This document shows, in pieces, positions 1 to 5,040 of a stretch of 5,040 nucleotides of DNA (position 1 is the stretch's first letter; each line of letters opens with the position of its first letter). The notes under the pieces were generated by a model. That model worked only from the letters and a program-made list of their open reading frames with translations. It did no database searches and was not told the DNA's origin. The stretch covers positions 1-5,040 of the forward strand of contig JAESSU010000028.1 in assembly GCA_016763955.1 (NCBI GenBank). The letters are read 5' to 3'. This DNA is from Phycisphaeraceae bacterium. Lineage in GTDB: Bacteria > Planctomycetota > Phycisphaerae > Phycisphaerales > Phycisphaeraceae. Both the position numbers and the translations under genes were made by a program.

Positions 1-47
1 CTTTGTGTTGTTTCACCCGTTGTCCATAAATATGTATAAGGTGCACA

Positions 48-129
48 ACCGCCCGAAGGAGTAGCGGTAATAATTACAGGGATTGGTACACAATCTATCA
101 CATGATCCTGTGACCTTTACCGCTGAGGA
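48..129 (+). promoter_or_regulatory. Possible structured 5' leader of the DUF192 gene
   Basis: The 135 bases before the first gene hold no credible reading frame but several inverted repeats. ACCGC (48-52) can pair with GCGGT (64-68) around an 11-base loop. The overlapping AGCGGTAA (63-70) pairs perfectly with TTACCGCT (117-124), immediately before the Shine-Dalgarno GAGGA (125-129). The two pairings exclude each other because both use 64-68. Inside the larger loop lies TCACATGATCCTGTGA (98-113), a 16-base palindrome with one mismatched pair. GTAATAATTAC (67-77) is a perfect 5-1-5 inverted repeat. This layout fits either an RNA switch or attenuator, or DNA operator sites; I recognise no known riboswitch class. 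The pairings are read directly from the sequence; any function is inference. Confidence 0.35.
125..129 (+). promoter_or_regulatory. Ribosome binding site of the DUF192 gene
   Basis: GAGGA lies 6 bases before the ATG at 136. An in-frame TGA at 130-132 directly upstream rules out any earlier start, so site and start support each other. The site abuts the 3' arm of the inverted repeat 63-70/117-124. Confidence 0.75.
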
Positions 130-135
130 TGACCA

Positions 136-633
136 ATGGCTCTTAGACAATTAACCCGTCACTTACTCGCGTTACTGTGTGTGTCTGTGATTATCATTTT
201 GACCGCCTGCACTACCAAGCAAACCGGCAGCCAAACACTCTCTATCGAAATGAGTCACCAGACGTTTGAGCTTGAATTGGCCTTGTCTTCCAACCAACGT
301 TTCCAAGGGTTATCAGACCGCAAAGAGATCGCAGCCAATGGCGGGATGCTTTTCGTTTTCCCAATTGCAAAGGTTCGAACATTTGTCATGCGAAAATGTT
401 ATGTTCCTATTGACATCATCTTCCTTGATCCGGGACAGCGAATTATTGCGATGCATCAGATGACGGTTGAGCCTTATGACATTCCTCAAAACGCGCTTAA
501 GTTATACAGCAGCAAGTGGCCGGCAATGTATGCCATCGAATTAGCCGGTGGGACACTTGTGAAACTCCAGCTTAAAGCAGGAGATAAAATCCCCTTCCAG
601 TTGCGTGATGATCTTAAGAAGCAGGTGCAATGA
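136..633 (+). CDS. DUF192 family lipoprotein
   Basis: A 165-residue exported protein of the DUF192 family, whose biochemical role is not established. The N-terminus has basic residues (R4, R8), a hydrophobic stretch (about 9-22) and the lipobox LTAC with Cys25, so it is probably a lipoprotein. Thr follows the cysteine, with no Asp retention signal. The DUF192 domain spans about 35-155. Its family landmarks are R55 with QGLSDR (57-62), the GGMLFVF block (69-75), FVMRKCYVPIDIIFLD (83-98) and the AIELAGG block near 133-139. The usual MKNT-like segment reads MRKC here, giving a second cysteine at 88. Length is normal for a family member with a signal peptide. The start is fixed by the GAGGA site and the in-frame stop just upstream. 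It is probably the first gene of a cluster with the phosphatase 41 bases downstream. The family call is firm; function is unknown. Confidence 0.88.
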   Translation: MALRQLTRHLLALLCVSVIIILTACTTKQTGSQTLSIEMSHQTFELELALSSNQRFQGLSDRKEIAANGGMLFVFPIAKVRTFVMRKCYVPIDIIFLDPGQRIIAMHQMTVEPYDIPQNALKLYSSKWPAMYAIELAGGTLVKLQLKAGDKIPFQLRDDLKKQVQ

Positions 634-674
634 CCCGATAAAGGTTCACATAGAACCCTAGGGAAACTGCATTT
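634..674 (+). other. Intergenic hairpin and palindrome before the phosphatase gene
   Basis: The 41-base gap contains GGTTC (643-647) and GAACC (653-657), a perfect 5-bp stem with a 5-base loop. Overlapping it is CCCTAGGG (656-663), a perfect 8-base palindrome. Its AGGG half (660-663) is the only Shine-Dalgarno-like sequence for the next gene, 11 bases from the ATG, which is a long spacing. There is no T-run, so this is not an intrinsic terminator. A weak translational control element is possible but not shown. Confidence 0.25.
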
Positions 675-1976
675 ATGCCTATTAAAACATTGACCATTCT
701 TGAATCACATCCCACTGCTCAGAGCGCTTTTCTGACCAATGGCGTGCTTTCTTATTGGCACAGTGAAGAGCGACCAGAGGTTGTGACGCTATCGCTTGAT
801 CAATTTGCTGCCAAGCCTCAGTACAGCGAACGCACCGCAGTGGCATGGATTATTCTGGATCAATTTGGTGCAGGTAAATTTTCAAACGTGGTGGCCAAGC
901 TCCAAGAAAAAAATATTCCCATCATGCTCACGCGAACGCATGAGGTTGCAGGGGCAGGCTCTTCCTACCAGTCGGGCATTGTGATTGGGCCCCCTGGCGC
1001 ACCGCCATCAGCATTGTGTGCCATCCTACGAACCCTTTGGTGTCAAGGCGAAGTGGTCGAACATCTTCAATCTGAAATCCGTTATCTGCAAGCTCATCAA
1101 GGCGGCCTTTGTGATCAGATGGGCAAGATTGATGAAGAACTCCGCCTTGCTGCTCAGCTTCAACGTGAGTTTTTACCACGACAATTACCTGACTTGCCTG
1201 AGATGAACTTTCAAGTTTTATTTAGACCTGCTAGTTATGTCAGCGGTGATATTTATGATGTGATTCGACTTGATGAAGATCATGTTGGATTTTTCTTAGC
1301 CGATGCGGTGGGCCATGGCGTGCCTGCTGCGCTGATGACCATGTACATCAAGCGTTCACTGCGCACCAAAGAAGTCGATCCGGATTCAGACCATGGCTAT
1401 CGGATTATCAAACCTTCTGAATCGTTAGCACGACTTAATGTTGATTTAGCGAATCAGCCCACAGAACAGATTCGTTTCGCCACTGCCGTGTATGGTGTGA
1501 TCAATCGAAAAACGCTTGAGTGTACCGTCTCTCGTGCGGGGCATCCTTTGCCGTTATTGCTGCGTCAAAATGGTGATGTCGAATGGCTTGATCCTGAAGG
1601 TGCGATGCTTGGGATTATTGAAGATGAAGTCTATGAAGACCAGACCGTGCAACTGGCACCTGGTGATCGGCTGATGTTCTACAGTGACGGTTTTGAACTA
1701 TCATTTCCTGATGGTGATGCCAATGATGAGCAAAACAAAGGTCTTGCCAACACGCATTATGAACAGGAATTTTTGAATCTCGCTCACGTACCAGCAGAAG
1801 TTGCCATGGAACATTTGGCTATGAAACTAGACAACCAAGCGGGTTCTTTGCATCAGCGTGATGACCTATCTGTGGTCTGGCTGACGATCCGTAACGAACA
1901 GGCGGCTGAAGTGGCTGCGGAGTTTGCCCGCAATCAAGCTTTAATGGGCAATGTCCCACTAAGCGAAGCAGGCTAA
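675..1976 (+). CDS. SpoIIE/RsbU-type PP2C serine phosphatase with receiver-like N-terminus
   Basis: A 433-residue cytoplasmic protein, predicted to dephosphorylate a phosphoserine/threonine substrate. In this family that is typically a STAS-domain anti-sigma-factor antagonist in a partner-switching pathway. Residues 1-125 alternate strands and helices like a response-regulator receiver. The hydrophobic AWIILDQFG segment would place Asp62 at the phosphoacceptor position, but the acidic pair and the conserved lysine are not evident. Residues 126-165 look like a helical linker, followed by LQREFLPRQLP (162-172), the usual entry to the catalytic domain. Metal-binding landmarks are SGDIYD (190-195, Ser replacing the usual first Gly), DAVGHG with Asp210, RAGH (287-290), YSDG with Asp338, and DD at 396-397. 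The catalytic set therefore appears complete. The C-terminal 30 residues are an Ala/Glu-rich tail. An in-frame TAG at 651-653 leaves ATG 675 as the first start. No sigma factor, kinase or STAS gene is in view. Confidence 0.88.
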   Translation: MPIKTLTILESHPTAQSAFLTNGVLSYWHSEERPEVVTLSLDQFAAKPQYSERTAVAWIILDQFGAGKFSNVVAKLQEKNIPIMLTRTHEVAGAGSSYQSGIVIGPPGAPPSALCAILRTLWCQGEVVEHLQSEIRYLQAHQGGLCDQMGKIDEELRLAAQLQREFLPRQLPDLPEMNFQVLFRPASYVSGDIYDVIRLDEDHVGFFLADAVGHGVPAALMTMYIKRSLRTKEVDPDSDHGYRIIKPSESLARLNVDLANQPTEQIRFATAVYGVINRKTLECTVSRAGHPLPLLLRQNGDVEWLDPEGAMLGIIEDEVYEDQTVQLAPGDRLMFYSDGFELSFPDGDANDEQNKGLANTHYEQEFLNLAHVPAEVAMEHLAMKLDNQAGSLHQRDDLSVVWLTIRNEQAAEVAAEFARNQALMGNVPLSEAG

Positions 1977-2026
1977 TACTGCCTCATGCTGGCAACTAAA
2001 AATCTCCGCACGTATCATGCAAAGCA

Positions 2027-2635
2027 ATGTCGCCCCCCAACGAATTAGAATTCAATAGCCAACTACTTATCAATGCATACTCGCAAGGTCTGTTTCCCAT
2101 GGCAGAACCTCAGACCGGGGAAATATATTGGTACTGCCCAGACCCGCGAGCGATTCTACCACTGGATCAACTGCGTGTACCTCGGTCACTGCGTAAACGT
2201 GTGAAAAGCAACGTGTTTAAAATTCGATATGACACCGCGTTTAAGGAAGTGATGCAAGCGTGTGCCAAACCTCGAACAACTGATGACCAAACGTGGATCG
2301 ACGACCGAATCATTAATGCCTACTGTGATCTACACCACATGGGCTTAGCACACAGCGTCGAAGCTTGGCAAGGCGAACAACTCGTCGGCGGGTTGTATGG
2401 CGTGTCATTAAATGCTCTATTTGCAGGCGAATCCATGTTCAGCCGCAAAACCGATGCCTCTAAAGTTTGCCTCGTGCACCTTGTAGAACATCTAAATCAA
2501 CGAGGCTACCAACTGCTAGACACGCAGTTTCAAAATGATCACATTGCACAGTTTGGTGTGATCGAAATTCCAAAAGATGAATATATGAAACAATTAGACC
2601 AAGCAATAAACACACCCGTAAGCTGGGGCGACTGA
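2027..2635 (+). CDS. aat: Leucyl/phenylalanyl-tRNA--protein transferase
   Basis: This cytoplasmic enzyme transfers Leu or Phe from its aminoacyl-tRNA to N-terminal Arg or Lys of proteins, making them N-degron substrates for ClpS/ClpAP. Family landmarks in order are AYSQGLFPMAEP (17-28), WYCPDPRAILPLD (35-47), TWI (89-91), LAHSVEAW (107-114), LVGGLYGVSLNALFAGESMFSR (119-140, with Glu135 in GESMFS) and the LLDTQFQNDHIAQFG block (163-177). Gln167 of the last block matches the catalytic-site Gln of the E. coli enzyme (Q188). At 202 residues it is about 30 shorter than E. coli Aat (234). It lacks part of the N-terminal extension and the C-terminal tail, as shorter homologues do. The ATG at 2027 is the only ATG after the in-frame TAA at 1997-1999. 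No Shine-Dalgarno sequence is visible before it. It lies 50 bases after the phosphatase gene and is plausibly co-transcribed. clpA and clpS are not in the window. Confidence 0.95.
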   Translation: MSPPNELEFNSQLLINAYSQGLFPMAEPQTGEIYWYCPDPRAILPLDQLRVPRSLRKRVKSNVFKIRYDTAFKEVMQACAKPRTTDDQTWIDDRIINAYCDLHHMGLAHSVEAWQGEQLVGGLYGVSLNALFAGESMFSRKTDASKVCLVHLVEHLNQRGYQLLDTQFQNDHIAQFGVIEIPKDEYMKQLDQAINTPVSWGD

Positions 2636-2647
2636 CTTTAGAGCGTG

Positions 2648-2776
2648 TTACGCATTGGTGATTGGCCTATAGTTAATTGATGAACCCAAAAGCCGCTGGA
2701 AGTCTCGCAAAACAATTCCAGCCGGAATCCGCTTACGCAGCTTCAGGCGACTTTCTCGCATTCCATCCGTTCTCAT
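2648..2776 (-). CDS. Candidate small basic protein of 42 residues (unverified)
   Basis: An uninterrupted - strand frame starts with ATG at 2776, 11 bases after the LysM stop codon, and ends at TAA (2650-2648). The product begins MRTDGMRESRLKLRKRIPAG and is strongly basic in its first half, with Arg/Lys clusters at residues 7-16. A second ATG at 2761 (Met6) is the only alternative start I see; it has a GGATGG sequence just upstream, while the first ATG has no Shine-Dalgarno. I do not recognise a family. A 42-codon open frame is not statistically striking in intergenic DNA, and a possible terminator hairpin lies inside it. Treat it as a candidate only. Confidence 0.2.
   Translation of the reverse strand: MRTDGMRESRLKLRKRIPAGIVLRDFQRLLGSSINYRPITNA
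2688..2722 (-). terminator. Weak candidate terminator for the LysM gene
   Basis: Read on the - strand, GCTGGAA (2722-2716) and TTCCAGC (2701-2695) form a perfect 7-bp stem around a 14-base loop. GGC and then only four T residues (2691-2688) follow. It lies about 65 bases past the LysM stop codon, a reasonable place for a 3' end. The loop is large and the T-run is short and not flush with the stem, so efficiency is doubtful. It also conflicts with the 42-codon frame listed in this region. Confidence 0.3.
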
Positions 2777-2787
2777 AGAACACAGCT

Positions 2788-3855
2788 TTAAGGTAGCTGC
2801 AATGTCATCCCAGCAGTCATGTGATCAGGACGACGAATGGTGTTGTGACGAGCAATCGCTTTCCATTGCTGACCGTTGCCATAAAATCGTTTCGCAATCG
2901 ACCAAAGCGTGTCCCCCTTTTGAGTCACATAAGAATCAGGCCGCCGCTGAGGCTCAACAACCTGAGGCAGAGCAAGCTCAGGCAACGCCTGCCTAGCAAC
3001 TTGATGTTCCACTAAGACATCTTCATTAGCCGTGATAATCATGCCCTCAAGATTTTTAAAGGTCTGGCTCTGTGGCATCGCAACAACGCCCACGTCTTCC
3101 GATTCTACGACATTCTTTGCAGCAGGAACATACACATCCGGAGTTGATATCCATTGATCAACAGACTGCCTAATGGTTAACGGCGGAGAGGTCGGCAAAA
3201 GCGTATCAACAACTGCTGGCATGGCGACAATTTCATCAGGCAGCACAGTCCCCAACGCCTCAACAATCACCGGTACATCACTAACGGGAACCACTGCATC
3301 AGATGATTGCATCGGCGCATCTACATCTAATAACTCAAGTGTGTATGTTTGTAATAGTGAGTCATTCGTACTCATAAAACCCGCTTGATCAATGCGACTA
3401 AGCTCAACCGTTTGGGCTTCTTGAATCCAAGATGAATTCTGATCTGAATAATCAAGTTTCAAATTTTGCGTGGGCTCTATCGTGGGCAAAATAGTTTCAA
3501 CTCCACGGCTCACAGCCCCTTGGTCATTAATAAACTGCAACGGAATCATCTGAGTCGAAGAAACAGGAACTTGATCCACAATACCCCCAACAGGCTGATG
3601 CAATACGAAAGGATTGGAATAAGTTGGCGATGAAGCGTAGGTTCCTAGCGAAGAATAAGTGGCCCGTTGTTCCTGCTCAACCCACTGTGACGAAGCATCT
3701 GATTCCCCGCGTACAGGCATAGCATGCAACACCGGCGTTTGCACTCTGCCAAGTTGCGGTGATATGGGAAGGCGGGCATCCTGTGAACGACTAGGCTGGC
3801 AACCTGCAATCAAAACAGCACCAAAACACAACAGCAATATTTTTTTAACAATCAT
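2788..3855 (-). CDS. LysM-domain lipoprotein with long disordered spacer
   Basis: A 355-residue predicted cell-envelope lipoprotein. A short basic N-terminus (K4, K5), a hydrophobic core and the lipobox IAGC put the lipidated cysteine at 19, followed by Gln rather than Asp. Residues 20 to about 305 are low-complexity, rich in Val, Pro, Ser, Thr, Gln and acidic residues. They show no recognisable domain and probably form a flexible spacer. The last 47 residues (309-355) are a single LysM domain: YVTQKGDTLWSIAKRFYGNG, then WKAIARHN, ending GMTLQLP at the stop. LysM domains bind GlcNAc-containing glycans such as peptidoglycan, so tethering to or sensing of the cell wall is likely. ATG 3855 is preferred over the adjacent TTG at 3858. 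The GGAGG site upstream is 6 bases from the ATG and would be only 3 from the TTG. No catalytic domain is visible. Confidence 0.85.
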   Translation of the reverse strand: MIVKKILLLCFGAVLIAGCQPSRSQDARLPISPQLGRVQTPVLHAMPVRGESDASSQWVEQEQRATYSSLGTYASSPTYSNPFVLHQPVGGIVDQVPVSSTQMIPLQFINDQGAVSRGVETILPTIEPTQNLKLDYSDQNSSWIQEAQTVELSRIDQAGFMSTNDSLLQTYTLELLDVDAPMQSSDAVVPVSDVPVIVEALGTVLPDEIVAMPAVVDTLLPTSPPLTIRQSVDQWISTPDVYVPAAKNVVESEDVGVVAMPQSQTFKNLEGMIITANEDVLVEHQVARQALPELALPQVVEPQRRPDSYVTQKGDTLWSIAKRFYGNGQQWKAIARHNTIRRPDHMTAGMTLQLP

Positions 3856-3890
3856 CAAAGCCCTCCATGCATTTGAGGACTTACATCATA
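3856..3890 (-). promoter_or_regulatory. Ribosome binding site and possible -10 box of the LysM gene
   Basis: On the - strand, GGAGGG lies just upstream of ATG 3855; the GGAGG core is 6 bases from it and decides the start codon. Further upstream, TATGAT (3890-3885) matches a sigma-70-type -10 box at 5 of 6 positions and would give a leader of roughly 20-25 bases. No good -35 box stands 16-18 bases before it, so the promoter part is uncertain. The same TATGAT recurs at 3936-3931. Confidence 0.5.
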
Positions 3891-3917
3891 TCAAAAGTCG
3901 ATGCTCTTTGACCTGTG

Positions 3918-4013
3918 TCATGGAATGAAAATCATATCACCGTAACGGGCGAACCTTTGATGACGCACCTGCAAGTGAACTTTTGGGTCATCGTCGTGTG
4001 GCGGGCGATTCAT
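3918..4013 (-). CDS. Candidate 31-residue small protein after the MarC gene (unverified)
   Basis: A - strand frame opens with ATG at 4013, four bases after the TGA of the MarC-family gene, and ends at TGA (3920-3918). The product begins MNRPPHDDDPKVHLQVRHQR and ends in a short hydrophobic MIFIP. The stop-CGAG-ATG arrangement would allow translational coupling, but no clear Shine-Dalgarno sequence is at normal spacing. I recognise no family. A frame of this length occurs often by chance, so the tight spacing is the only real argument for it. Confidence 0.18.
   Translation of the reverse strand: MNRPPHDDDPKVHLQVRHQRFARYGDMIFIP
3959..3992. repeat. Inverted repeat downstream of the MarC-family gene
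   Basis: GATGAC (3959-3964) and GTCATC (3987-3992) form a perfect 6-bp inverted repeat with a 22-base interior. The interior contains CACCTGCAAGTG (3967-3978), itself near-palindromic. It lies 26 bases past the stop codon of the - strand MarC-family gene. On neither strand does a T-run follow, so it is not a standard intrinsic terminator. It could stabilise an mRNA 3' end or be chance. Confidence 0.25.
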
Positions 4014-4017
4014 CTCG

Positions 4018-4608
4018 TCAAGAAAAACCCTTGAGCCCCTGCATAATAATTTGCACAGACAGTGCAGCAAGTATCAGGCCTGTGAGCTTACTTAAAACAT
4101 TTAAGCCCTTGCGACCGAGCTTTTTTTCCAAGGTATTGCCAAGAAAAAGTAAGACCGCTAATGATCCAATCGCAGCAAGCAAGGCTCCGCCGCCCATCAC
4201 ACGTTGTGGCCAAGTCACCAACTCGCTGCCCATCACCAGTAGGACGCCAATCGTCCCCGGCCCCACTGCAACAGGAATAGCCAACGGGACGACTGCAATA
4301 TCCTGCATGTCGTTTTGGACTTCGTAAAACTCTTTGCCTTGCACCAGCGAAATGGCTGAAAGCAACAGCAGTATGCCGGCCCCTACACGAAACGCATCAA
4401 GTGTGATCCCCATCAATTCAAAGATATAATTGCCATACATAAAAAGTGACAAGCAAATCACGATGATTGCGCCTATCGTTCGTCGAATCAACTGATGTCG
4501 CTGAGCGATGGTGTATGAGCTGGTCCATGTCAAAAATGTGGAGAGCACCAAAAATGGCGTCAATATAAAAAACAATTTTAAATAGAGGTGGAGAAATTGG
4601 TTGAACAT
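4018..4608 (-). CDS. MarC-family integral membrane protein
   Basis: A 196-residue inner-membrane protein of the MarC/UPF0056 family; transport activity and substrate are not established for the family. About six hydrophobic segments are visible (roughly 8-28, 44-62, 66-90, 105-126, 139-157 and 173-190). Family landmarks are LFFILTPFLVLSTFL (12-26), the GITLDAFRVGAGILLL block (67-82) and the signature VPLAIPVAVGPGTI (107-120). Despite the historic name, most members are not linked to multiple antibiotic resistance. An in-frame ATG at 4671 would add 21 hydrophilic residues and overlap kbl by 29 bases. I prefer ATG 4608 because the added stretch does not resemble the family and a weak GAGA site precedes 4608. 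It begins 34 bases after the kbl stop, so the two are probably one transcript. Confidence 0.88.
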   Translation of the reverse strand: MFNQFLHLYLKLFFILTPFLVLSTFLTWTSSYTIAQRHQLIRRTIGAIIVICLSLFMYGNYIFELMGITLDAFRVGAGILLLLSAISLVQGKEFYEVQNDMQDIAVVPLAIPVAVGPGTIGVLLVMGSELVTWPQRVMGGGALLAAIGSLAVLLFLGNTLEKKLGRKGLNVLSKLTGLILAALSVQIIMQGLKGFS

Positions 4609-4642
4609 ATTTTGTCTCGTTGGAGCAGCAATGCCCCGAGGA

Positions 4643-5040
4643 TCATTGCATCTGGTTCTTAACTTGTGCAAAGGTATCCATCGCCATCATCAAATCCTCT
4701 TGCGAATGGCCTGATGAAACTTGCACACGAATGCGAGCCTTATTTAAAGGCACGACTGGATAAGAAAAACCGACAACATAAACACCTTTTTCGAGCATCA
4801 ATTCTGCCATGCGATTCGCCAGCGTTGCATCACCGAGCATGATCGGGCAAATTGGATGTTCACCTGCAACGATATCAAACCCACGCTCTGCCATGCCCTC
4901 TCGGAAGAATTGCGTATTGGCCATAAGCTTATCACGCAGCGTTGTCGAGTCTTTGATAATCTCCAGAACTTTAAGGGCCCCGGCAACCACAGGTGGCGCA
5001 ACGGAGTTAGAAAACAAATACGGCCTGGAACGTTGACGCA
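4643..5040 (-). CDS. kbl: Glycine C-acetyltransferase (2-amino-3-ketobutyrate CoA ligase), partial
   Basis: A cytoplasmic PLP enzyme of the alpha-oxoamine synthase family. It converts 2-amino-3-ketobutyrate and CoA to glycine and acetyl-CoA, the second step of threonine breakdown after threonine dehydrogenase. Only the C-terminal 131 residues are present; the frame stays open through the right edge. The visible part starts [16 protein letters not shown], which matches the E. coli enzyme closely at this point. It continues with [24 protein letters not shown] and [12 protein letters not shown]. The second Arg of ARIR corresponds to Arg368 of E. coli Kbl, which binds the substrate carboxylate. 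The PLP lysine lies in the missing part. Related AONS, ALAS or SPT enzymes are less likely given the PYLFSNS and YPVVP segments. The TTG at 5017 encodes Leu within PYLFSNS and is not a start. It lies upstream of the MarC-family gene; tdh is not in view. Confidence 0.93.
   Translation of the reverse strand, partial: RQRSRPYLFSNSVAPPVVAGALKVLEIIKDSTTLRDKLMANTQFFREGMAERGFDIVAGEHPICPIMLGDATLANRMAELMLEKGVYVVGFSYPVVPLNKARIRVQVSSGHSQEDLMMAMDTFAQVKNQMQ

Larger units (their letters stand above)
2636..2787. other. Convergent intergenic region between aat and the LysM gene
   Basis: These 152 bases separate two convergent stop codons. Directly after aat there is only a short GCGT/ACGC hairpin (2643-2653) without a T-run, so no clear terminator serves the + strand. 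The strongest inverted repeat is 2695-2701/2716-2722, listed separately. A 42-codon - strand frame covers most of the region and is also listed. No tRNA or known RNA family was recognised. Confidence 0.5.

Noticed and set aside
55..60. AAGGAG, a strong Shine-Dalgarno match
   Set aside because: No ATG, GTG or TTG start follows at a usable distance. It falls in the loop of the 48-52/64-68 hairpin.
1..64. A 20-codon + strand frame open from the left edge to TAG at 62-64, as the tail of an upstream gene
   Set aside because: It is too short to judge, and its residues match no family I recognise. It could equally be non-coding leader DNA.
928..1179. 83-residue - strand frame inside the phosphatase gene
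   Set aside because: It is antisense to a well-supported coding region and shows no domain or ribosome site.
1980..1994. TGCC/GGCA hairpin after the phosphatase gene as a terminator
   Set aside because: The stem is only 4 bp and is followed by an A-rich stretch, not a T-run.
2680..2778. 32-residue + strand frame in the aat-LysM gap
   Set aside because: It has no Shine-Dalgarno and no recognisable features. It lies opposite the slightly better 42-codon - strand frame.
3173..3388. 71-residue Ser/Thr-rich + strand frame
   Set aside because: It is antisense to the low-complexity part of the LysM gene, and its composition just mirrors that repetitive coding sequence.
3960..4034. 24-residue hydrophobic + strand frame, like a small membrane peptide
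   Set aside because: It has no ribosome site, overlaps the 3' end of the MarC-family gene on the other strand, and is short enough to be chance.
4609..4671. Upstream ATG at 4671 as the start of the MarC-family protein
   Set aside because: It would overlap kbl by 29 bases and add 21 hydrophilic residues before the first membrane segment. ATG 4608 fits the family better.
4809..5036. 75-residue + strand frame at the right edge
   Set aside because: It is antisense to kbl, whose frame is strongly supported by match to the E. coli enzyme.

Overview
The window is about 5 kb of ordinary-looking bacterial chromosome with moderate GC, dense short-gapped genes and no mobile element, rRNA, tRNA or CRISPR array. 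Two lipoprotein-type signal sequences indicate a didermic bacterium. The DUF192 protein carries an MRKCYVPIDIIFLDP-type core and the Aat protein an FPMAEPQTGEIYWYCPDPRAILPLD-type N-terminus. Both styles remind me of Planctomycetes, perhaps the Phycisphaerae. That is a family-resemblance guess from memory, not a placement.

Left half, + strand: a leader with several inverted repeats (about 48-129) precedes a DUF192 lipoprotein (136-633). A SpoIIE/RsbU-type PP2C phosphatase with a degenerate receiver-like N-terminus follows (675-1976), then leucyl/phenylalanyl-tRNA-protein transferase, aat (2027-2635). Gaps are 41 and 50 bases with no convincing terminator between them, so co-transcription is plausible. 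The three functions (unknown extracytoplasmic protein, partner-switching signalling, N-degron tagging) have no obvious joint pathway.

Right half, - strand: the C-terminal third of glycine C-acetyltransferase (kbl) enters from the right edge and is followed after 34 bases by a MarC-family membrane protein (4018-4608). A LysM-tipped lipoprotein (2788-3855) follows with its own strong Shine-Dalgarno site and a possible -10 box. It converges on aat, with 152 bases between the two stop codons.

I found no clear new multi-gene system. The observations most worth checking are the 5' leader of the DUF192 gene, which has mutually exclusive hairpins next to the ribosome binding site, and the receiver-like phosphatase with no partner genes in view. 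Two short unassigned reading frames lie in the - strand gaps (42 and 31 codons), each starting a few bases after an upstream stop codon. All of these could be coincidental.
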